Source of the DNA: Steinernema hermaphroditum
Lineage: Eukaryota > Nematoda > Chromadorea > Rhabditida > Steinernematidae
Direction of reading: 5' to 3'
Length of the DNA: 64,000 nucleotides
Assembly (NCBI GenBank): GCA_030435675.1
Contig: CM059623.1
Location: 5,420,012 to 5,484,011, forward strand
Shown piece by piece: positions 42,428-54,742 of this stretch. The position numbers and the translations under genes were made by a program. The stretch's first letter is position 1. The number at the start of each line of letters is the position of its first letter. Under the pieces are notes generated by a model. It was not told the origin of the DNA. It did no database searches and worked only from the letters and a program-made list of their open reading frames with translations.

Positions 42428-44241
42428 CTTGGCGCCTAGATCCTTCCTTCTTTTTCCTCCACGCGCCGTCCGCGACGCCGACGATCGGAGGCGGTCCGAG
42501 GACACGAGGGATTCGGATTCTGGAGGGATCCTCGAGGCGAAGAAGGACGAGAGAAGACGATCGAAGAGAGTCTGAAGGGCGAATCTGAGGGGCTTCGCGG
42601 GGAACAAAAGGTCCCGGCGCGTTTTCTGCATAATTCACTCGCGGAGAACTTCGTCAAATGAATTAGGAGACGCGGAGGGAGGGAGGACCCGAGAACGACG
42701 ACTAGGCTCTCGGAGTTGTTGTGGAGATGAACCCACAAGAGGATCAGGAGATCTCCGCCGTTTTAGGGAAGCCCCGCGGACAAAAGAATACATTTAAGGT
42801 CCGAAGAGCGCTACTCGCGATCGATTACAGATTTCCATAAAGCGCCATCGGAGATTAGTGGGGGCGCCGTGGAGATTCCTCCGTTGCTACGTGGTCGGAG
42901 TATTAGGGAAGCTCTTTATGACTCCCTCTCTGGGAACATCCTCGCTGCGCACTTTCGATCGATTGTCACTATAATTCGCCATTTCGGCGGCGAAATTGGA
43001 AAATTGGCACTTTCCGTGCATAGGACTTCCGCGTTTTTTTAGAAAAGTGGCCTTTGAGGAATTAGTTCTTTAGTTTCTAGCAAGTGATTAGGCAGTGATA
43101 AAGCGGAAAATCTCCCACAGAGAGACGTGGATTGAAGGGTCATCACATGGATCTAAACAAAGAGTGGAAACACAAGTGATCAGAATCGGAATACCACTAA
43201 AAAGAGAGTTTTAGAGGCATGAATGAATCCACAGCTCCCTCTTCTACAGTCCCCCCCCCATCCGATGGTCTCCAAAGATCGTGTTTGTTCTCGATGACGC
43301 GTCGCGAGTTTTTAGGAAAAACTCGAGCGCCGCGAACGTCTCGGGTTATCATTCAAAGTGCGCCGTCTCAAAGTGCATTCTCCACCTGCAGATACACCTC
43401 TAGGGGAGCGATCTCATAAGAGAGAAGAAGGCCGGGAAGGAGCTCCGAGGAGAGAACTTGTTCCGCCGTGTTTATCTGAGTTGTGATCTCAAGGGTAAAC
43501 ACGAGAGGAGTGCGTCAAAATCGTCTAATGAGTGTGTTTTTGTGGAATACCTGGTTAGGGCCGCTCGCGTTTTGATCCGACGCCTCTTCTGGACTGTGTG
43601 GAAACCACGAAAACAACAGTTGTTTCGAGAAAACATGAAACGAGAAAAGGCCGAGTGGGAGCTGCCGGAGAAGAGAGGAGAGTCCGAAGGCCACCCAGAG
43701 AGAACGGAGCCAGAACGGACTGGCTACAGGTCCGTCCGAAATTCTCCGAATTTCGACGACTCCTCTCCTCTTCTTGGGGAGCGAACGCGAGCCGATCGAT
43801 AAGTCGGCGTTGTTTACTGCCGCGAGAGTCCTCCGCTCCTCTCGGCGACCGCCACCGACTGGACCCCTCGCGCACGCCTAACCGCTCCTCGGGCGCCGCC
43901 GCCGGCGACGGCGCCGTCGAACGGCATCGATTTGCGGAGGAGAAGAACGCCAAGAACCAAGAACAAAAAAGTCTGATTGGAGGCCGAACGGGGCTTCGGC
44001 CCTCAAATTGGGATTCTGGAAGGAGGCCGAAGCGGATGAGAGCGAACTAAGAAGATTACAGATCTTCGAGGATCGGAGAGGGAGCCAATTAGCGGAAATG
44101 GAACGGAGCCACCTCGAGAAGGCCGAAGATGAAGCGGAGCGGAGCCTTTGGTGTAATTATTTTGGGGAAAATTGATATTTAATCCCGAGTGGGATGAGAC
44201 GGAAGATCGGGAGTCTTCGTTTGGACTCTGATCTGAGGTGA
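42428..44241. other. Noncoding stretch, start of a 9.4-kb gene desert
   Basis: Upstream of the Ser/Pro-rich gene I find no spliced reading frame I can support on either strand. Short open frames have no recognisable motifs. It probably contains 5' flanking or intronic sequence of that gene. Confidence 0.4.
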
Positions 44242-44290
44242 GGGTCGCAGGATTCAGAGTCCTGAGTGCTAACCGCTACACCATGGGGCC
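44242..44290 (-). pseudogene. Truncated tRNA-Gln(CTG) copy
   Basis: Bases 44242-44286 match the D arm and anticodon arm of the tRNA-Gln at 49831-49902 (CCATGGTGTAGCGG..., anticodon CTG). No matching T arm or 3' acceptor strand follows, so a cloverleaf cannot form. Confidence 0.8.
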
Positions 44291-47200
44291 CCTCTATCAA
44301 ACGGCTACTCCCAGCGCTTACATCTCGCCACCTCTCAGCGCCAAATGCCCTTTTCATAATCTGCATCGAAGATTTACGGCCTCCATCGAGAAAGACACAA
44401 AAGTGATCGGCGAACGCCGTCAGAAAAGTTAGGTTGTTAATTATTAAAGCCAAAAGAAAATTTGAGAAATGGCGACAAGAGGGCGACAACGCGAACAGAA
44501 CGTCACTTTCGATTCCGAGAGAAGGAGCTGTTCGTCGCCCCCGGGGACCGAAGGGTCAAAGCACGCCGTTCCATCATCTCTTTTCGTTTGTTTTCGAACA
44601 AACAGTTGGCGGACGAGCCGATAAGAGCACGCCTGATAAGCGGAATATTCCAAGAAGAGATTCACCTGCGCCCTCTGAGGTTGCCTTCCTCTCAGAAGGC
44701 TTGGTCCCAGAAACGGAAGGCTATCTAGAGGTCGAACCTGCTCAAAGAGTGATCATACTGGGAAGCTTATTTGGTAGGGTAGAATGTACTGTCGAATGAG
44801 CCGGTCATCCCCAGAAGAAGGGCATTTCTAGAGCAAGGAAATCCCCTTTTAAAACTCGACTGCTCTCCATCAAAGATTGAGAATAGATTCTGACAAAGGA
44901 CCACAAGAAGTAGGCTTCTTCTAGATCCCCTAGGCAAGCACTCCCGCATCTTTCGAGCAAAAAAAACCCCTCCGAATAGGAAACTTTGCAAACGACCGTT
45001 TCGCACGAACACGTCTCCTCCTCCGCTGGCCATCTCGGCCACCCGCCGAGAAAGAAACAAGCACGTAGCCCCTTTGTCCCCTGGATAAATCCCCGCGCAA
45101 TCACGACATTAATTAATTCGCCTCCCCTCGCTCGCCCGTGGCCCTCCTCGAGGCTCCGGAAATATCTCCGTTTCCTGCACGCGGAAATGTCAAACGACTC
45201 CAAAAAAACATCGTCATCCATCACTCACGGAGTGGGGATTCAGAATCCGCCCGGCGGGGCTCTGGACGGATTAGGAGAGGATTCGGAAAAAGAAGAAGAA
45301 GTGAGTCATTTTGGGGCGGGATGTCGAAAGGCGCCATTAGGGGAGCACAACAAGGGGTGGGTTCTGGCTAGAAGGATCGTTAGGGCCGGAGGAAACGCCG
45401 CGTCGTTGTCGACGGAAACGGGAGAGGAAGTGAGGCGAAGAAGACGTGTGAATCAGGTGATCGCACTGATAAAGCAAACATCGGTCGGAAAACAGGTGGC
45501 GACGGTGACGTCGACACACAGGAAGGCCCGGAAACCGAGCTTCGAAAAATATCCGTTATCTGAAGAGGCGAAGATCGGTGTCCAAGGGAGACGGCGCGTC
45601 AACGAGAGATAAGGGCGCTCAGCTGGTTGGTTCAAAAGACCACAAAAGTCAAAAGACGAAAGATTTGACGGGATTTGCCCTGGATTGTAACACTGAAATC
45701 GCACCCCGGATTACTGTATTGTCATGGCCACAAAAGGATTGCTTCATTTTGTCTATTGGATATTTTTGAGAAGTGCTAAACGAATATTTCTCATGCAGGA
45801 ACGAATACGGTAGCGACGTTCCGGACACAAGAAGAGGCAAGGATGGTCATTCCTTCCAATGCATCCCTACTACCAAGAGAGTAGTAGTCTGAAGCACACC
45901 TGCCTCAATCGATGATCCTAGTCGATTACGAAATCCACTGGGACCACTCAATGAAGGTTGCTCATCGCTTGGATACAGTAACCTCGTTCCTAGAAATATC
46001 CGCACGGGAGAAGAAAGACTATTTTGGGCCTAGGAAGACTAGAAGCGCTACACGCAGAGAGAGATTGAAAGGCTCCTCAAACAACGAAATACAGTTGTTG
46101 TCGTTCGGAGGCGTCCAGGGAACGAATCCATGCAGAAGACGACCGCGTGCACGCATAACGGCGTGCGGTCGGAAGAAGACAAGAAGTGATTCATCACAGC
46201 CAGGGAAATGGAAATTATCGATCGTCGCGAATCTCTTTCGGGGCGCTAATTGAGTTCCCCTCTGGCGCCGAATCCCGACTTTTCGAGAGCCGAAAACAGG
46301 GCTATAAATAGGAGAAGTGACCGGACTCCTCGAATTAGGTCCTTTTCCCCTCGGGACCAACCAGGGTGGGCTGCTGAACTCGCACTTTTAGGGAACGAAC
46401 TACTTTGGTTAGGCGGGGAACGCACCATGAATAGAAGAAGAGGTCATCAATTAGCGAATCGAAGCGAAAGAAAGAGAAGAAGTTGAGCGATTTCAGGGTG
46501 GTACACGGCTACTTCCATCCAGGAGCGTGGATTTTGCTCTGTGGTCCACAGGAGTGCCTTTGAACTATGAGAAGCAACAGATACTTCCCCTTCTGGGGAC
46601 ATCCATGGACGGATCGCTCAATTATTTATATCCAGATTAGGAACGTTTCGAAAACAAAAACATGTTTTAAATAATTCGATGAGTGGAGGCGGAAGGTGAG
46701 TTCTGCACTCTCCCTTCCAGGAATCACCTACTTGTATTTGTGTCCCCTTTTTGGATCCCAGCGAAACTCGATTAGGTTCAATTCGTTAATTGTGCTGTTT
46801 TCCGTTCCCAGAAGCACATTTAAGTGTTTGAATGGAGAGAGCTATCAATAGCAGAAGCTTGTTTGCAATCAGAAGGAAGGCAAAGGGTGCAAAACTAAGG
46901 CTATCCTCTTGTCCTACTCTTGATGGTCATCTCAGATCGAAAGTGCACAGAAGCCCCAGGAAAGCAGCTGGATAACAGCAGCCCTTCTGGACAAAGAACT
47001 CCCAGGCGTCGGCCAAAATAGGTGACTAATCGCCGTCTCGTTAGGGCTGTTTGTTTTCGGCTTCGCAAGACGCCACGTCGGGTCGGGAGACGCCACCTGC
47101 CTCGGGGGGGGGGGGGGGGAATGTGCCACATAAATCTCTTTTTGTTGTTTTGACGATCACAGAGTTGCAGAGTGTAAACTGTGTTTTCCATCGATCTGCT

Positions 47201-49830
47201 CAGGACCTACCGGGAAGACCACCCAGAGGGAAAGCGCCTGGGACGTCTCATTAGGCGAGGACCGCGCGGATCGATGGCCAAAAACGGCGCCCGGAAGGCC
47301 GAGGGGAAATCAGAAATCGAGAGGTCCACGATATCCGTCTTCGCGCGACGATTGATCGACGGACGAAAACGGAGAATAGTTAGTCGCCGCCAAGGTCGCA
47401 ACGCCGACGGACAAAGCGACCGGGGACAGGTGTGAAGAAGAAGAAGCGACTGGCGATTGAAAAGTCACTGGGACTGGATGGATGGATGGATTAAGCGTGG
47501 ACTTGTCAAAGCACTTACTTTGGGTGCACAGGCAGAGGAATGTTTTTGTGGGAAAGATCCCAAAGGCTTTCTGAAAAGTGGTCAGGTTCGGGTGGTCCAA
47601 GTTAGCCTGATTTCCACGTTCTAAGCCGAACTATCGAATGATTCTTTAGGAGTTCATCATGCTGTCCAAGTCAAGTGCCATTCCCTCCCTGTGACACCCT
47701 CAGGCCATTATAGCTCGTCGCTTCATTTGAAAGAGTAACTTCGGAAATCCAACTGAGTTTCTCCTCCTCCAAGAACCCCATGAACCCGAGGAGCAGTTTC
47801 CAGTTTGCGTCGCGGCTGTCCCAGAAGTGAACCGACCGAACGGCATTCCTCGATGCCGATCTTCTGATCTCTGAGCGTTACTGTGGAAGAGACGGTAGCC
47901 GTGCAGGAACGGAGTGCTGAGTCAGAAGAAAAAGCGCCCCAGTGGCAGTGCTTGCTGCATCTTGGACGTCATCGCCGCGAAACCCGTTCACTGTTTTGAA
48001 ACTGAAAGTCAGTTCGAAGGAAACGGGTTCGGGAGCGCCACAAAGTACGGTGGGACGATGCCCCGTGCGAAGCGGCTACAGAGTTCGCAGCCAGCCGGCC
48101 TGCTTGATCTTAGTGTAACGACGCCTTCTCGGGAAACAGGACATTGCAACTTCTACTTCCCGGAACATTCCTTTGTTTTCTTTTCCAGCTCGGAAGGAAA
48201 GCTTTGTTTTCGGGTAAAGCCATAGCCGTGCATGAAAATGATCTGAGAAGAGAACCTAACAGCCATATCGGCTTTCGGCGCTTACCGTAATCCAACGGAG
48301 TTCTATGGGCCAACATTTGTTCTCCCCGAGAATGTTTCTCAAAAAGTTCGAATTTCGTAGAATCACTGACCTGTTCCAAGAAGATACATGGTTCCCTTCC
48401 CCCCAAACTACAGAGATCGTCTTCTCTTCTCTTCGATTCGTCTTCCCTCCGCCTCGTCGAACTTCTCCTCCTCCCCCAAATTTGCCTTCAAATACCGTAG
48501 CCGCCCCATGTTTCCCAGAAGTTCAAGCGACCTTCTCGGCTCTCTTTCTCCAATTAGCTTCGTTCCGATGAACTTTTCGTTTTATCGCCTTTTCGGTGTG
48601 TTGTCATAAACCCTTTTTGAAGGAAACGACTCTTTGTGACTCAGAGGTCATCTCAGAAGCGCCCCGGGGGCACTTCGGCAAACCTGGTTCCTCTGCGCGC
48701 CACTAATTAGCGGTCGCGCAGTCCTATCGCTCGTCATCTCGTGTAGACATCTGTCGGCAGCGCGCTCCCAAAGAGGTCATCAATTACGGTCACGTGACTG
48801 AGGAATTCCAGGTAGAGTCTCGGTAGTGCACTCCTAGGTGCTTAAAGCCACAGCTTTAGGCACCTTATCTTGATCTCTAAGGTCTCTAACCCCCATAATC
48901 TCCAAAGATTTGTGGCCTGAACTTGGACCTAGGGGATGTACGATTGATCCAAGGATCGCCTCGGTAGTCATAGGCCATACTTCAACGTCAAAATGAACTG
49001 CAACCTGACCTAGAAGTCGGCTTTTCTTCCCGGGTCAATCTGAACACTTTCTCTTTGTTCTCTTAAATGTGTGCAGGTGAAACGTTTCCAAACATCACGT
49101 AGCACCGTTCTCTTCGGGACCTTTTCCTCAGAGCCTGTCCGGTTGGTTCCAGGTTCTTTTAAAAGTGCGCATCTCTCGCTAACGACCTTGTTTGAGGGTT
49201 TGCGAGGAAACCGGTAAACACCGATCCGCAGATATGACGAGCACAACTCGACTCATATCGGTTGACTTCAGAGAAGAACCACAAATCAGTAACAAATCGA
49301 TTTCGACGAGAAGTGACCGTAACGAGGATCGGGGTGTGCCATGGCCAGAACACTTAGCTAGGCTTTGGAGGACTGAACCGATGACCGAAAGCCTGTCCAG
49401 CGTCTGTCAACAGATCTGTAGTGCTTGGGCATCGAAGAGACGTCGAGCAGCCTTGGGTTGGGCGCACCGAAGTCGCCTCGGTTCCTTCGGGGCTGTTCCG
49501 TCGGCCTCGACCGGTCACGGCGTCCCTCGCGTCAATCACTCCGATTTCGATCAAGTTCAAGATCCAGTTGCCTGATGAGTCACACTGGAAGCCGCTAAGC
49601 GCGCCCAGATTCTATCAGCTTCCGAGCAGCTTGACGTTTCCGTTTTTTTTGCGATAAAATCGCTTCTCTGCGTACTCTTAAGTTCGGTGGAGTTCGTGGA
49701 AGACGGCGTTCGTGTCGAAGACAGCGGTCGGGAATTCGCGGCGCGCCCGCTTTGTTTTCGCGATGCTGTGATCGGCGAAAGTTGACCAAAAATAGGCAAG
49801 AAAGATTTAGGAGGCGGAAGGGAAAAAGTC
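44291..49830. other. Noncoding stretch, no supported gene
   Basis: About 5.5 kb of mixed composition. Frames are short and inconsistent with splice signals. It includes a run of about 14 G near 47105-47119, scattered TACCGTA/TACGGTA words (for example about 48286 and 48497), and no repeat family that I can define. Confidence 0.4.
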
Positions 49831-49902
49831 AGGTTCCACCGAGATTTGAACTCGGGTCGCAGGATTCAGAGTCCTGAGTGCTAACCGCTACACCATGGAA
49901 CC
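49831..49902 (-). tRNA. tRNA-Gln, anticodon CTG
   Basis: The minus strand folds as a full cloverleaf. Acceptor GGTTCCA pairs with TGGAACC; the D arm contains A and B-box-like promoter sequence; the anticodon stem CAGGA/TCCTG encloses CTCTGAA (anticodon CTG, codon CAG); and the T arm is CGAG(TTCAAAT)CTCG. There is no intron. Confidence 0.95.
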
Positions 49903-51094
49903 GATGATTATGGAAGTTGCGTCTATCGGATATAGGGTCACTCTGTATCTAAAGTGAGAGGCTGATCTTCTTTTTTGGCACATTTCAGTTGACCCCAGGT
50001 GGGTATTTCCCAGCTGTTCCTCCTCCACTCAGGGATCAAAGAGTGACGCGTAGATCGGATCACGTGATGACCTTCTCGGGGAGAAGGAGATATGACGAGC
50101 GCGTGGACAGGCGTGCGTTCCAAAGAAGAACCGTGGATTGATCTGTAGTCACTAATCTGTGGAAGGCGACTTCTTCTTACTTTCAACAAACCACCAAAGA
50201 ACGCTGCGCAAATCGTGTTTTCGAGTCCTTCCCAGGTGATTACCCAACTACGTGCCTCCCCCGATCTTATCTCGGTCGGACTTCGACCAACTCCGGGGAA
50301 GTGACGTCACGCCCCTCCAAAAAGGACCTACAAAGGGGCACAGACCTAGGTACCGTCTGCAGACGGCTCCTTCCCCGGGGCGGGTTCCGCCTCGACCCCG
50401 CAGGCGAACTTCTCTCCACGCGACGGGTCTTCGCTTGATCTCAGCGCCTAACCATCGGCTTTCTGCAAAAACGGGACGAGCTCCGAGGAGGCTGGGTTAA
50501 AACTCTTTTTTCGCCTCGCATCTCGGCGGTAATCCGACGATTCTTCGGATGATGATGTTGTCCACTGCGCGCTTTGTTCGGACGCCGATTCGGGTCGACT
50601 CCCGAGGAGATTGATGTCGCCGGTTCGTCGTCGCATCTCCCTTGAAACTCTGTTGCGAAACGCGCGTTTCTTCTGCCTTTCAGGCTATTTCAACCTGTAT
50701 TCCAGCTCCCTGGAAAGCGTTCTTGGAGGCGCTTTTTCAGACCTTTAATTAGCCGCGGAAGCGCGTCTATCATAGAGCAGAATTGTGTTTTCCTACACAT
50801 TACGTGACAACCACAACTCCCCCGATCGTACTCCGGCCGAACTTCGACAAACTTTGATGAAAGTGACATCACGCCCCTTGGCTCCGAAAGGCACAAACGG
50901 GCGCAGTCCTAACTTCCTGCAGGTGACCGAGCTTCTCTCGTCCCTTCTACTTCCTTCCAGAGCGTTCCGAACTGCTTATATTTGCTTGCAGTACAGTCAA
51001 ATCATTGGAGCTCTTCATCGATTCACTTCCAAATTTGATGACCACCCCCTTATTCCCTATTCCCACCAGAAGAGCTTGCTTAAGAAAAAGCGAA
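49903..51094. other. Noncoding stretch with a diverged duplicated block
   Basis: About 85 bases at 50261-50345 and 50821-50905 are diverged copies of each other. Shared words include CCCCGATC, CTTCGAC, AAGTGACRTCACGCCCCT and GGCRCA. TGACGTCA in the first copy is a perfect CRE-like site. No protein gene is evident. Confidence 0.5.
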
Positions 51095-51098
51095 CGCT

Positions 51099-51165
<67 letters not shown>

Positions 51166-51168
51166 AGC
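51095..51168 (-). tRNA. tRNA-Asn, anticodon GTT
   Basis: The minus strand gives a complete cloverleaf. Acceptor GCTTCCG pairs with CGGGAGC with one G-T pair; the anticodon stem TTCGG/CCGAA encloses CTGTTAA (anticodon GTT); and the T arm is GGTGG(TTCAAGC)CCACC. No intron. Confidence 0.95.
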
Positions 51169-51843
51169 ACACATGGGATTTCCCCTTGATGACCGTAATC
51201 AGATCGATCCCAGCGCAGCTCTGCACTTTCCCCAAAACTTCGGCTTCTTGACTGACACAGTTGTGCTAATCTGGTCGTCCAAGGTCACTTCCACTCCTAC
51301 TGCACCAATTCTGCCAATTGCGATCATGTCAGAGGGGCACTCCGCGTTCCTCAAAAGTCCAAGGAGTGTTCCCCCGTTGAACTCTTGGCCGATAAGATCT
51401 CTCCGAAGAGAGTGACGTCCCTCGCACCCTTATAGTGCAGCTGCAGAGCGACGTGATCACAACCAGTCCGAACAGATCGTGTTTTACCTTTCGATCTCTT
51501 TCGGTCGTTCTTCCAAGAAGGGAAAGCTCACTTCTCAGGTTGGACTAGTTCTTTGGCTATGTTCAGAAGAGGGTCTAGAGGGTGTCCCTCCCCATCCACC
51601 TTCTTGACCTCTCCTCCCTCACCGCGGCCCTTCGCCCACGCATACCTTCCAACTGAGCAATCCTGAGACCTCAGTTCCTCGCTACAGTATCCCACGGCCG
51701 CACCACATGGCCCGTGCACTCGACCCCACCGCGGCCCTATCGCGCTCTCGCATCGCTTCTTCTCTCCATTTACGCGCCCTCGTGCACCGCCTAACCACCT
51801 CCTCCTCCTGCAGATTTCCCCTCGATCGATCAGAATCGCCGAA
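51169..51843. other. Noncoding stretch upstream of the transporter gene
   Basis: It presumably holds the promoter and leader of the SLC17 gene. CCTCCTCCTGCAG at about 51806-51818 is a plausible leader splice acceptor 26 bases before the ATG. Nothing else can be supported. Confidence 0.4.
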
Positions 51844-54113
51844 ATGTTCGAAGACGACGGACGCAACCCCCATCCCTCCTTCGTACGTTCCCAGCCCCCG
51901 GGCCGGCTTACCGTAACCCTCGTTTCAGGCTGCTGCCAGCAAAGTGAAGGCGGTGCTCAGCAGCAGTCGACAGAGTGTCAAGAAGGTCGCCAGGACGACG
52001 GCCGATCGCGTCCAGAGGTACGGTAAGGTACTGTAGGGGCCGGGTGAACGTGCGCCTTCAGAGTGCTCTCGAGTGGAAAATCGGAGACGATCGAGCAGCT
52101 GCACACCGTGAAGGAAAAGGAGGTAGGTCCCCACCCGGGGTTACGGTAGTGACCGCCCCTTCAGGACCGGTGGTTCTTCACGAAGACGCGTTGGCAGATC
52201 GCGCTGATGGCGAACCTCGGCTTCCTCATCGCCTTCGGCATCCGATGCAACTTCGGTGCCGCGAAGGCGCGAATGACCACCAACTTCACCGACCCCTTCG
52301 GCGACGTCCACGTAAGTGACTACGGTAGTCCAGAGCTACCTCAGACGCCCCTTCCAGATGCAAGAGTTCTTCTGGTCGCCGACAGAGCTCGGTATGCTCG
52401 AGAGCTCCTTCTTCTACGGTTACGCCGTCTCGCAGATCCCCGGAGGTCTTCTGGCCGCCAAGTTCGCCCCCAACAAGTAAGCCCTCACCCCCCCCCCCTC
52501 GGAGTACCGTAACCCTTGCTTTGCAGACTCTTCGGCCTGTCCGTGGTGGTCGCGGGGCTGCTGAACATCGCGATGTCGGTGGCGCTCAACTACCACCCCT
52601 TCACAGACGCCATCGTCGTCGTGCTGCAGATCGCGCAGGGCCTCTCCCTCGGCATCTCCTACCCCTCGATGCACGGCGTCTGGAGGCACTGGGCGCCGCC
52701 GCTGGAGCGCTCGAAGCTCGCCACCACCACCTTCACCGGCAGCTACTTCGGCGTCATGCTGGGCATGCCCCTCTCCGCCTACCTCGTCTCCTACGTCAAC
52801 TGGGCGGCGCCCTTCTACGTCTACGGTGTCCTGGCGCTACTCTGGAGCGTCCTCTGGTTCCGCGTCAGCGCCGCGACGCCGGCCAAGCACCAGCGTATCT
52901 CCGAGGACGAGCGGAAGTTCATCATCCGACAAGTCGGCCCCGTCACCACGGGCCAGATGACCCTAACCACGGTGCCCTGGAAGCAGATCCTCACCTCGGG
53001 GCCTGTGTGGGCGATCGTCGTCTGCAACTTCTGCCGCTCGTGGTCCTTCTTTCTCCTCCTCGGCAACCAGCTCACCTACATGAGCGACGTCCTCGGCATG
53101 CAGATCCACGACGTGAGTCCACCCCGTGGCCGTCCAGCCCTAACCCCTCTCCTCCCTTCAGAGCGGCCTCATCTCAGCTCTCCCGCAGCTGCTGCTGGCG
53201 CTCTCGGTGCTCAGCTCCGGCCAGATCGCCGACTACCTCCGCTCGCGCGGCAAGATGTCGACGACAATGGTCCGCAAGATGTTCAACAGCATGGGCTTTT
53301 TCGGAGAAGCCTCCTTCCTCTGCGCCCTCGCCTTCCTCACTTCGCCCACCCCGGCCGTCACCTGCCTCGTCCTCGCCGCCGGCACCAGCGGCTTCGCCAT
53401 CGCCGGCTTCAACGTCAACCACTTCGACATCGCGCCCCGCTACGCCCCCATCCTCATGGGCTTCTCCAACGGCGTCGGTGCCCTCGCCGGCCTCGGCGGC
53501 TTCTTCACCGAGCACATCATCAAGGATGTAGGTGTCCCCCCGCGCCCGCCCGCCTAACCTCGTCTCTTTAGAATCCGACCGGATGGCAGATGTGCTTCTT
53601 AATGGCCATGGGCGTGGACCTCGTCGGCCTGCTCGTCTTCCTCCTGCTCGGCTCCGGCGAGATCCAGGAGTGGGCCAAGGAGGAGGAGCCCCAGCAGAGC
53701 ATGGAGGAGATCGTCCAGAAGCTCTGTAAGTGTGCGAACCCCGTTTGCACTCACGCTTTCGACCTTGCGTGACCCGACGACTAACCCACTTCTGTGATGT
53801 GCTTCTTCTGTAAATAGCGACTAAAGCCATCTTCCTCCGCCCTCCGTACCACTAACACTTCCTTCTGCTTCTTGCAGAATCCTGCCGGGACCCCCTCCGA
53901 GCAGATCTCACCCCTGACCTCGTTTCAGCCTCCGCCGTCCGCCGCATGTCGTCGCGCATGTCCTCGAGGGCGTCGAGCCTGCGCCGCTCGATGAGTCGCA
54001 AGACGAGGCACGACCACCCGGGGGCCCTGAACCTCAGCAACGGCGTCGTCAACCGCGCCGCCGCACTGCCGGAGACCGACGAACTCAGCGAAGTGACCGT
54101 CGCCGAGCTGTAG
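51844..54113 (+). CDS. slc17: Vesicular glutamate transporter-like protein (SLC17 family, EAT-4/VGLUT type)
   Basis: Nine exons (51844-51882, 51929-52017, 52062-52122, 52165-52311, 52358-52476, 52527-53112, 53162-53527, 53572-53725, 53929-54113) join in frame to give 581 aa. VGLUT landmarks are GIRCNFGAAK after the first membrane segment, WAPPLERSKLATT, NFCRSWSFFLLL, QIADYLRSR with MSTTMVRK, and FNVNHFDIAPRYAPILMG. About 12 hydrophobic segments are present, as in the major facilitator superfamily. VGLUTs load glutamate into synaptic vesicles using the proton gradient. The N- and C-termini are basic/Ser-rich and face the cytosol. Five successive introns each contain one TACCGTA or TACGGTA word. 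The last intron (53726-53928) has possible alternative 3' sites that would change the tail. The exact paralogue (eat-4 or a vglu gene) cannot be fixed by eye. Confidence 0.9.
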
Positions 54114-54320
54114 AGCGCGCCCTCCGCGGCGTCGACACAGAAACGCCTTCGCGTTTCCACGACCTCTCGTTGTTGTATTTATTAGAGCTGCACAAAGTTC
54201 GGAAGTGCCGCTTTGCGCCGCATCCAACGCACGGGTATTGCAACAGAAGATGACTTTTTGTGTTCAGATATGTGTAATAAAACATGCAATGATGACGTGC
54301 TGTGGGCCGGTACCTATCAT

Positions 54321-54640
54321 TTGGGCGCACGTTCATTTGGGCGCAGATTTATTTGGGCTTCGGACTCGCTTAAAATCATTAGACATAGTACTAAGCCGGA
54401 GCCTAAGCCAAGCCTGGATGTTAGGCCAATCACAAAAATGAATAAGGAGCTCGCTTCGCTCGCCCGCAACCTTAAATATTGTATTCGTCAAAAGTCTCTA
54501 CCAAAGCTCCCACCACGAAAATTTTGCGCGCGCATTTCACGCGCCAAAAAATTTACAATGGGATATGGTCAAAATCATCGTTTTTGCTAGAGACTTTTGA
54601 CGAATACAATACATATGCGCCCAAATGAACGTGCGCCCAA
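54321..54640. repeat. Fold-back element with two nested inverted repeats
   Basis: Bases 54321-54345 are the exact reverse complement of 54616-54640 (25 nt, TTGGGCGCACGTTC...). Inside them, 54477-54500 is the exact reverse complement of 54588-54611 (24 nt, TATTGTATTCGTC...). No ORF lies between the arms. It looks like a MITE-like or fold-back repeat. I see no clear target duplication. It sits between the transporter and an MSP gene. Confidence 0.8.
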
Positions 54641-54742
54641 GTGTAGTGCTCCGGCTGTCGGCAGAGGAGGCCTTGGAAGGTGACCAATGACAACCAGAAG
54701 CTCTCGAAATTTATTGCGGAGACAAGAAACTCATTGAGGACT

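Noticed and set aside
43598..44050. 150-aa frame rich in Arg/Ser in the gene-poor gap
   Set aside because: No motif, no acceptor near the start, similar frames on the other strand, and no downstream exons fit.
47105..47119. Run of G as a possible regulatory or structural element
   Set aside because: A single homopolymer with no associated feature; reported only as composition.
52521..53531. 336-aa plus-strand frame rich in Arg/His overlapping the transporter
   Set aside because: It is a GC-rich shadow in the wrong frame of the SLC17 exons; the correct frame shows conserved transporter motifs and splice phases.
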